Shown here: one piece after another, positions 55,360 through 64,000 of the stretch | How the letters are laid out: the number at the start of each line of letters is the position of its first letter | Position numbering within the stretch: position 1 is the stretch's first letter | Source of the DNA: Lotus japonicus | Taxonomy: Eukaryota; Streptophyta; Magnoliopsida; Fabales; Fabaceae | Direction of reading: 5' to 3' | Assembly (NCBI RefSeq): GCF_012489685.1 | Contig: NC_080046.1 | Span: 47,827,176-47,891,175, forward strand | Length of the DNA: 64,000 nucleotides | Program-made: the position numbers and the translations under genes | Notes under the pieces: generated by a model | Databases searched by the model: none | What the model saw: only the letters and a program-made list of their open reading frames with translations | Told to the model about the DNA's origin: nothing

Positions 55360-58300
55360 ACCCAAAAAAAAGAAGCAGAATGAACATGGTTGGGATGAGG
55401 GTAGGATGTGAGCGAAGGAGGTTAGAACCAGAAATACTTCATCTTCCTTTTTTGTGGATATGGTCATTTTCCCTTGATAATAAAATATGCATATATATGG
55501 TGCACAACTATTTATGTATGTGAAATTATCAAATGAGTTGTATAAAAATCAATGATAGGTGTACTAAAAACAATATCATTAATTTAGAGGATACTTTAGT
55601 TAAGATTGGAAATAGAGTTTATCTCTAAACTCCCACTAACCTATATTTAGTAATAATATAAATACTATTAATATTAATATGATTATCTCATTAAATAGAG
55701 AGGTAATGTATTATTACATTTGGTTCGTTCAAAAAAAATTATACATTTGGTGTAACTTAATAATTACCTTTCGAACTAACACGACTAGCTAACCACGGGC
55801 TCTAAGCAACATAAACACATATTGGGAATACTAACCGTAACAAATGATCAATGTGCTGTCTATTAATAGTGTGATCTCAATACTCTCATCTTCACTCATT
55901 CTCTAGTCTCTTCTTCTTCTCTCTCCAGTCTCTCATCTTCACTCATTCTCTTCTTCTTCTTTCTCTGTTCTGCTCATGTTCTTCTTTCTTTCTCCATCTG
56001 TTCTCCTAGTGTCAAAGTCAAGAAGAGACCATGGTGTAACAATCTGTTTTTATGTGAAATTCAACGTTTGAGTTATCTTCAAAATGGGTTGTTACCCATG
56101 GTCTTTACTTGATTACTTGACTGATGATAAACGGTTATATTTAATAAAAATCATGAATTTTAATTGATCAGCCGAACTTGGTAAGGTTAACTCCTCTCTG
56201 TTTTGTTGAACTATATTCTCGAATGTGGGGCTGGGTAGGGAGGCGTTGGCCCATGTGATCTTGTAGCTGGGTAGTTTTTTTGCCTTGTGTATTTGTCTCT
56301 GTTTGTTTCTGCATTTCTTTATCGGTGGGGTGTGAAGTGTTGAAGGGAGAGATAATCGACAATAAATTGATTTGGTTTGAAAATAATCATAAAAAAGTGT
56401 GCCCTTTTTCTATGTCGTAGCAAAGCATCAAAGTTAGTTCAATTAATTAAATAATTAAGCATTTCGTAAACTGCTCAAGTTTAAGCCAAGCCAGTTCAAA
56501 ACTTCAAGTCCATGGAATTCACTAAAATTAAAGCATGCATCACAACAATCTTAACCTACAATTTACATAAACTGCAATAACATTTACTTTGGAAACTATC
56601 AAGTTAAGGTTGTATTTGTTGTGAATTCAAGATATGGTAGTGAAAATGAGATGAAAGAAAATATGACTATGAATGTATTAAATCTCTTTTTTCTAATGTT
56701 CTATTTGTCTCATTATCTTTTTTTAATCTTACTTATTAGTAAAAAAAAATATTATTGAGAGGGAGAAGATCTAGTGCTTTTTCTCCATGTCAGTGTGTAA
56801 TGCTATGAAGGACAATCCACATCATGTGAAACTAGTGGTAGCTTTTCTCATCATGAGTACGTTATTGTGACATTTTTACAAACACGTTATTGTGGAGATC
56901 TCACTTATGAAACCAACTTAAACTAATGGTTATTTTAAGAATTTAAGGTAAGAATCTCGTATCACTTAACTCAACTCATGAAAGATGGCATATTATTGGA
57001 CAGCAAGATATATAAGAAAGTTAACATGATATATGATATGAGTTAGTGACCGTACTTTGTTAGCATACGTGTCTCTTTATCAACGAACTTAAAGTTTTAG
57101 AATAATTAATTCATGATATGTATTAAAGACTCTACTAGTTGCGTGACACTCATACTATTGTAATAAAAATTGAATTTATGTAAAATTCATGTATTTTTAA
57201 CCAACAACTTAAATTTTTAGGATAATTGGTGGATTGTTGGTTTATAATTAACATGCTTTTATGGAATTTTGTTTATACTTCTGCAACTGGGCATATTTTA
57301 TGCTATGGGCAGGCCTAAATAGTAAACAGTTTTTGTTAATAGGGTGCATATATTAATGGTACATGTCTTTACATGAAAGAAATTAGTTTACTGAGAAGAG
57401 TTGTTTCAAGTGAAGAGAGAACGGGTAGAAAATATGAATCTCAAGATTCTTTTTAAATAGTTCACAGATTTGAGCAAAATAATTGTTCTCATGAGAAATT
57501 CAGACTGAATGATTTACTTTTTAAGCCAAAGAAAGTAATTATCATGTTACTTTCTGGATCTACAATTACAAACAATGAATAATAGTGCTATATCTGATGG
57601 GACAACATACAAGAGCTCAGAACAAAACTGGCCCATGATGATGGACCTATCTGCTACAATTTCTCTTAGTTAGACAACAAAATCTACATTAGACATGACT
57701 AGTTTCGAGTATATCTTGGCTCTGTCTCATGATCCATTGCACAAACCCTCCAATTATAAATGTTTCAGGTGCTGCTATTTGGTTAAAGGTGGAAGAACCT
57801 GAAAAGTTAGATAAAAGTGGAATCAAGAAACATAATACAGTGGAGGCTACTAGTGCAAATGGAAACTAGAAAGTTTGGATAATGATATCTGACAAAATCA
57901 TGATCAAAGGTTTATACAGTAAGTTGCATAGGTATTGATTTAACAAAAAAATTCGGTGGGGTCCTCAGTTGCACCAATAATTGAGTGGTATCCAAATTTT
58001 AGCATTTAGTTGACTACCTTTAATTGTGATGTAAGGACTAAGGACCATTCCCATAACATTTATTTGCAACTTGACTACGGATATACAACATTTAATTCAA
58101 TTTTCATGCCATTTTTCCAGGATAGGGAGAAAAAAAATATAAGTTCAGTATTTCAACCTGTGAATAATTACAATCAGAACACATCAAAAAAAATATGTTG
58201 AGGATGTGATTTCTAGTTGAGAGAATGAAAGGAGCAATTAATCATGCATCACCTAAACTTTTCAAATATATTTCTTTTTGCAAAATCAGGTACTTTGGTT

Positions 58301-58850
58301 ATCCAAATAAGGTAAAAAATGTGACCTAATCTAGTTGACTAAGTCATCCCCAATTCTTATTTATGTATTCACCTCTAGATGTCACATAGTCTTTTATTTT
58401 CACTTTACCTCCTTTTTATTGTTGTTAATTTTGTTTTTGTTTGGACAATATTGTACAGTCACTGATGAATTTATATACAAGTAACAATATATAGTTGAGC
58501 TGGGAGACATACTCTGAAAACATACGAAGGGTTCTATCATCTTGTGAGATACACCATAGGTTCTTGTAAGCATGCTTCTTAACTAACTAACCTGTGAACA
58601 TTGGAAACTAAGAATATCAATGAAAGTTATAGTATGAGAAGAATACACAAGATAATAGAAGTTTTTTGCATCTATATTATAAATCGGTAGAATCAATAAA
58701 ATATAAAACTGAAGAATGCCATGAAATGGTCTTGACTAATTTGTGTTAACATAGTACTGAAATTAGACAATCAGTAGAAGTTCTATGCAATGTGAAACAT
58801 GTAATGATGATCTATATTTGTCATATAATAGGAATATAGCAGAGCAAAAT
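55360..58850. other. Non-coding part of copy B
   Basis: No gene was recognised. It includes the dispersed repeat at 56889-57220 and corresponds to 45557-49020. Confidence 0.55.
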
Positions 58851-58857
58851 GTTAACA

Positions 58858-58935
58858 ATTCGTGCAGGACTCGAACTTGTGACCGCAAAGTCACATGGAA
58901 ACAACCTTACCGTTGCGCCAAGGTTTGCCCTCTAC
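58858..58935 (-). mobile_element. tRNA-derived SINE head, copy B
   Basis: Minus-strand TGGCGCAACGGTAAGG and, further on, AAGTTCGAGTCC, where the B box has one change against copy A. Confidence 0.55.
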
Positions 58936-59217
58936 TCTAGAGAAAGGATAATTAGAAGAAATTTAGTTCTTACCCTAGTCAAAGAACCAGTCATTGTTGA
59001 AGAAAAGGATTCATCAGCGTTCCACATGGTGACATGCACCTGTTTACCCACAAGCAAAAGGTGAACTTCTCCATATAATTGATACGATATCCTCATTTTA
59101 TTGTAAGAACTTGTTTGAATGCGGACCAAAGAGAAATTATTGGAGCTTATCCAGTATTTTTGTTCCTAATTGAGCTTCAATAAGTGCTCTTTTGTCTGGA
59201 TCCAAACAGGGTCTAAG

Positions 59218-61575
59218 TCAAGGAAAGGAGAAAAAGTATGTAAAAGGCTTACCAATTTTTCCACTCACAGGATCATCAATGCTAGCTGCTCCACTCATGG
59301 ATCCACTGCTATTGCTGGGTGGAATCATTGTTTGGCTGTGTTGCACTGACTGGGGACCATATCTATACATATTCATTGGCTGCAAGAAAAAACCAACACA
59401 CAAGGTAAATTAATTTCAGTATACAAACTATGAGAAACTCATCAAGAGGGCACAAGGAGTTTTAATAAAGGGAATACCTGAAACTAAGTTCCTTTTGAAA
59501 GAAACCAGTTACTTACCTGAGAGGCATTTTGCATAAGATGATAGCCCATGTAACGCGCATATTGCTCTGAAATTGCTGGATTTTGCATCTGATTCTGGTA
59601 GTTAAAGGCACCCAAAATAGGATTTGGGGACATTAATGACTGGTTTGGGGTCTGAGATGCTGCTATGGATTGATCGAGTGGCCCTCTTGGTAACTGCATT
59701 GGGTTGTGAATTGGAGGAAAAGGAGGTGTAGCCATTCCCATTCCCATTTGTGACATATAGTGCTGAATTCCTGGAAACATCATTGGTGTCATGCCAGTTC
59801 CCATCCACATTACCTAGCAGCAAGAACAGAATTAGTTATTTCAATTGTTAGCTATGTGAAACAATTTTCATATGCAAGATATTATTTAGATCATGTACCT
59901 GAAGCTGTAACTGAAGTGATTTCAAGTATTCGATCGCCTCTTCTAGCATTGATGCTTTATCTGTCTGCACATACATGATGCATCTCTTAATTTTTAAACC
60001 ACTATGATTCAATCTTATAAAATGGAGAGAAAAAAAATTCTAAACTTGTCCAATTGTTTTGTTCTAATTATCACAACTGAGTCAACATGCATTATGATAA
60101 CAAACCTTGCTACTGTGAGGTATGAGTTGTTGCAATGCCCTCATCTTCTCATTAATCCTATCTCTTCTTCTCTGCATCAATAAAACAACACTTCCACTAA
60201 TAAGAGTAAAGTTTACAAAAATTTCAGTCTTAACAAAAAGAGTGTCCAAACCCCCACCCTTTCTGACAAATTATGCACTTCAGCAGCACGGTTCCTTCGC
60301 GCTGACGCTGCTCGCCGAGATGCTTTATTTCCAACAGCTGATTTGAGTTCTGTGTCCTATTGCACATACATAAAGGAAGGAATATCTCAGTGTGCCAAAG
60401 AGAAAAGTATCTAATCATGACTGCAAATAAAGAGAGGGAGGCTTTACCTCACTTTGTTCTTCCACATCAATCCCTTTCCTTTTTTCGCCCTGGCTTCTTG
60501 TAGATAGGGAACAAGTTTTTCCAAGACTACTACCGCCTGAGCCCCCTGAAGATGAAGTCATAGTTGGTTCAAGCATCTCCGGTTTTCCTTTCTCACACTG
60601 CGGAATTGTTCTATGGACATCATCTCTACCAGCTTCAGGCTCAGCAGATAAAGTAGTAGTCCAAGCACCATTGCTTGAAGCCCTGCTTATATCAGGATCT
60701 TGAGGGATGTGATTGCTTCCGCAGTGACTCGAACCAACCGTCATCACTGAGCACTCTCTAATCTCACCTTTTGACACATTATTACCAGCAATTTTGTCTC
60801 TCAAATGTGCATTAGCAGATGCTGTAGAAACAATAGGGAGTGCTGAAAAGTGGGGAAAGTTTTGGACCTTGTTTTTCTGATATGAATCAGAAGCATGAAA
60901 TTTTGGAGCAGGCATAGGAATTCCTGAGAATTCCTGAACACAGGAGGGTTTCATACTGGAATCATCCAATTTGGAAAACTTTGCATCTCCAAATTGCCTG
61001 ATTTGCCTGTAAGACTCAACTTCACAGAGAGGCAGTTCAGATAAAAGTTCTGAACATAATTCTTGTTCCAGCGAATGGTCCGGAGGGTATTGGATCCATG
61101 AGATTGTCTCATCATCTTGGATCATCCCAAATGGATCACTAGTCCTCAATGTTGGTTGAAATTTTTTGTTAACCTGTCTTGAGGCGATAGAATTCACAAC
61201 TGATTTCTTATGTGCTTGGCTCTGCAATACTAGCTGGCCATTTTGCCAAAGGATCTCCACAAGATCATTGTCCATCCTGAAGAAGTGACCACATGGATAA
61301 CTATAATTGAAGCAAACTTTTGGCATATTTGGAAACTCGTTCGAAAATCACGTTTAAGCAAAAATCATGATGGACAAAAGCAAGACTTTTGCTTATGTCC
61401 ATCATGATTTTTCGCTTCACCAAGTCCTTTGGACAAGTTTTCAACCATGCACTTAATTTGAACAAGAATAGTATTCTGCTTTGACAGACATAAATTTAAC
61501 ATACCCTATGGGTTTCTTTTGGTTGGTGAGACAGGTATCACTCCCAAAATTCCAATCAGGAGCACTGTTGTTCAT
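59218..61575 (-). CDS. PIF4: Phytochrome-interacting bHLH transcription factor (PIF4/PIF5-type)
   Basis: A nuclear regulator that binds G-box DNA and active phytochrome and promotes growth in shade and warmth. Coding exons: 61575-61505, 61276-60448, 60356-60258, 60171-60106, 59964-59899, 59813-59517 and 59379-59218. All introns are GT-AG and the frame holds throughout, giving 529 residues. Residues 1-24 read MNNSAPDWNFGSD...KKPIG. The APB motif for phytochrome B follows at about 28-44 (DLVEILWQNGQLVLQSQ). The basic region (RRNRAAEVHNLSER) and helix-loop-helix lie at about 319-377, split by two introns as usual in PIFs. A Met/Pro/Gln-rich tail follows. PIF4 versus PIF5 cannot be settled here. 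The last exon may be spliced at 59253 instead of read to TGA 59218. Confidence 0.93.
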
Positions 61576-61593
61576 GGCTAACCAAATCAGTTA

Positions 61594-62450
61594 TCTGGTT
61601 ACACAAAAAGAAAAGAATTTAGATTTTAAAATAATCAAATAAGCATAAAAAAACAACTTTTGGTTTTGAATAACTATTAGCAACTTCTAAAATAATCTGT
61701 ATAGATTTTAAAAGGCAAGCTGCATAATCAAATAGGAATAAACCAAGTTTTTTAATTGGAAGAAAGGAATAAAAAAGAAAGGATTTGGGAGTTTGGGTCA
61801 TGTGTGTGGAACTTTACAAGCAGAATAGAGAGCCAACCAATGAAATGGAACCATGAGTAGTTTATTTGCCATTCTGGATTGTGTGAATAAATAAAGCATC
61901 AAAAGTTCTCATTCCAAGAGTCCCAAAATGGAAAGCTCAACTCTCAGTTACAGTTGAAAGTACAATCACAAGCACAGAGAAAGTAAAACAATAAAATACA
62001 AGAGTAAATACAAAACATTAAACTAAACAAATAGAGCAAAAAATTTGAGACAGCCAGCTTACAGAAAGCTTTAATAACATTGGAAGACTCAAACAAACAA
62101 ACACAAACACAGAAAACAGATTCCCAACAAATGGGAAGCAAAGAAACAAGGAAATTATTCACAAATCAATGAAGACTATTACTTTGAAAAATGAAAACAT
62201 AAGAAAAGAATGAAAAATTATTCTTTCAAGCATAAAAGACAACCCCATAATTTTAGTGTCATTAATTTTCACAATCACAATAAGATAAGCGCAGCAGAAA
62301 AGAAACCTTACCTGATCCAAGGAAAATATAGTTTTTTTTTAATCTTGTTGAACTTGAAGGTAGCTGGAAGCTAGAAACTGAAGCTCCTAGTTTGTTCCTC
62401 TTTCTCTGTCTTTAACTTTCTCTGGGTGTGTCCTTGTGCTCAGGGAAGTT
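61594..62450 (-). other. 5' UTR of the PIF-type gene with a 717-bp intron
   Basis: A donor GGATCAG|GTAAGG at 62312/62311 and an acceptor GTAACCAG|ATAACTG at 61595/61594 define an intron of 717 bp just before the start codon at 61575. The upstream exon (62312 to about 62450) is purine-rich leader sequence. Transcription start is not fixed. Confidence 0.6.
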
Positions 62451-62649
62451 AGAAAACAAAGCATGAAGAGGAGTTTTTAACAACAAGAAAGAAAGAAAGT
62501 GACATCAGCAAAGAGAGAGAGAAAGGGGGCAATAATCCCATAGTAAAATGGTGATTGAGTTTCTGAACAATGATAAAAACATGGCTTCATGGAGAATGGT
62601 TTTGAATCTTGATAGAACATTTTTTCTTTCATCTCATTTTTATCTACTT

Positions 62650-62662
62650 CCTTTTTATACAT
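62650..62662 (-). promoter_or_regulatory. Possible TATA box of the PIF-type gene
   Basis: The minus strand reads TGTATAAAAAGG about 340 bp upstream of the leader's donor site. A weaker TTAAAAACTCC lies nearer, at about 62475. Confidence 0.3.
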
Positions 62663-62985
62663 TTTTCTTCTATAACATCATCTATCATATATCTTATTCA
62701 TTTTCTTATATTTTCGTGTGTTTCTAGCATTATAAATGTGAGGCCAGTACATGTCTATCAAGATAGAAAAAAACACTCAAATTGGTTTCTAACATCATAA
62801 AAATAGGCTTAATCCACCCTAGGTCAACAAAAAAAATTGATTCATTTTGATAAAAGTGTTTCTCTTTAAATTAATTTTGGCAAAATAATGAGCCTATTGT
62901 AAATAAGATGTAGTAAACATTTTACTTAAAACATATGGACGAAGCAATTTTTGATGTGTCAATTCACCACAAAAATAAAAATATA

Positions 62986-63266
62986 CTCATTCTGTTCCTA
63001 AATAACTGACACTATTTTTAACTAAATTTTGTTCTTAATTATTTTCACTTTAGAAAGTTTAAGAGAGAATTAATTATACTTTACTAATTGTACCCTTCAT
63101 TTATTGGTGGTAGAAAAGTTAAAAAGTTAGAATTAATATGAGAAATAAAGGGTATAGTAAGAAGTTAGATTTTAATTTTAATAAAACAATAATATTAATT
63201 GTCATTTCTTAATACTTGTACAACAATTTTAAAGTGTGAGTTATAGTTATTTAATAACGAGTGAAG
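62986..63266. mobile_element. Diverged Stowaway-like MITE
   Basis: CTCATTCTGTTCCTAAATAA at the left and TTATTTAATAACGAGTGAAG at the right are inverted, matching the CTCCCTCCGTTCC family with several changes. Confidence 0.55.
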
Positions 63267-64000
63267 TGTATAAAAAGAAAAAATTGATCATCAAAAAGTT
63301 AGAAGTTGTGATTGCACTAATGTTTAAGAAATTAAGATAGAATTTTTGTCATTGGAAATTGATCCATGCATCATCTAATTGTTTTAATGATGAGTTTGAA
63401 GTTCACCCTATATATAATAATGATAATGACGATAAGGAATTGAAGATTTGCTTATCTGGATTCTTGTTGTGCATTATTTAAAGCGAAAGGAAATCTAAAA
63501 CTAGATGCACATGGTGGGTGCTATCCCTAGTTTGATGAAGGGCTATGCCACATGTCAATGACAAGCTGTATTTCTATTGGGGAAATGATAAGGAACAACA
63601 CTGTCAGAGAAAGATGTGGCCCTCGTGCTCCTCCAAATTATCAAAGCACCAAAGAACATATCTCATCTTTATTTTATTTTATTCTCTTGCTTTTTTCATA
63701 TATTATTTAATTTGCAGCCTGGAAAATTTCCACATGTGCACTGTTGTTGTAATTAAATTATTATTTATCAAATTGGTACACTTTGAGTTTGTGTAAATTC
63801 TTGTGCAGGAGCAGTGTTGTACTTGTAGGTTAGTGTGTGACCAACATATGTTGCAAATTGACGAATGTGAACATGACAAAGGTTTCCATTTTTCATTTGT
63901 ACGCGGGTATACAACACTTCATGGCATGTGCCCCTTAGGGCACACAAGAAATTAAACAATTGTTAAATTTGATGAGCGGATAAGATTAGAACAAAATCCT
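63267..64000. other. Intergenic, no gene recognised
   Basis: Short ORFs only, with no domain or repeat boundary visible. Confidence 0.5.

Larger units (their letters stand above)
55059..59264 (+). repeat. 4.2-kb segmental duplicate, copy B (lacks MULE)
   Basis: Matches 44697-49434 apart from the MULE and small indels. Its right end runs into the last exon of the PIF-type gene, so this is the ancestral location for that end. Confidence 0.9.

Noticed and set aside
59602..59978. Short ORFs overlapping PIF exons 5 and 6 in other frames
   Set aside because: They are shadows of the PIF coding exons and span splice sites.

Overview
The window is plant nuclear DNA. It is AT-rich, has GT-AG introns, and is packed with nested plant transposable elements: Ty3-gypsy, Ty1-copia, LINE, Helitron, hAT, MULE, and Harbinger-like and Stowaway-like MITEs. 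The element families and the single host gene look most like a papilionoid legume; that is an inference from family resemblance, not a database match. No CRISPR, rRNA or intact tRNA gene was seen. All boundaries and identities were read by eye.

Layout. 1-5270: mostly intergenic, with one doubtful exon, a Helitron 3' end and a 757-bp non-autonomous Helitron. 5276-14832: a Ty3-gypsy element with 226-bp LTRs, a TATTG target duplication, a broken gag, a long pol ORF and a spliced antisense gene (aORF) with its own TATA box. 14926-18552: a retroposed LINE tail, a second Helitron copy, LINE remnants and a deleted hAT. 18995-23052: a Helitron with a dead PIF1-type helicase. 23056-27576: two related chromovirus LTRs facing each other tail to tail as a roughly 2-kb-armed inverted repeat, each containing the same small ORF, plus the C-terminal end of a chromovirus integrase. 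27581-29133: a short non-autonomous copia-type element (TRIM/LARD-like). 33791-37534: a second Helitron helicase remnant and a cluster of Helitron 3' hairpins. 37830-44654: an Ogre/Tat-type LTR and its flank, present twice and separated by a 5' half of a copia element. 44697-59264: two copies of a 4.2-kb segment. One copy holds a MULE with a 9-bp target duplication, and a LINE derivative with ORF1 but no ORF2 sits between the copies. 59218-62450: the only recognisable host gene, a PIF4/PIF5-type bHLH transcription factor on the minus strand.

How the parts relate. The host gene encodes a nuclear phytochrome-interacting regulator with an APB motif and a bHLH domain, in seven coding exons that keep frame throughout (529 codons) plus an intron in its 5' UTR. 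The 4.2-kb segment next to its last exon was copied about 10 kb away together with the tail of that exon. Everything else is mobile DNA at different stages of decay. The features most worth a second look are the antisense gene of the Ty3 element, the ORF carried inside a chromovirus LTR, the ORF1-only LINE, the MULE with an empty site in the sister duplicate, and the copia/LTR duplication with a microhomology junction.
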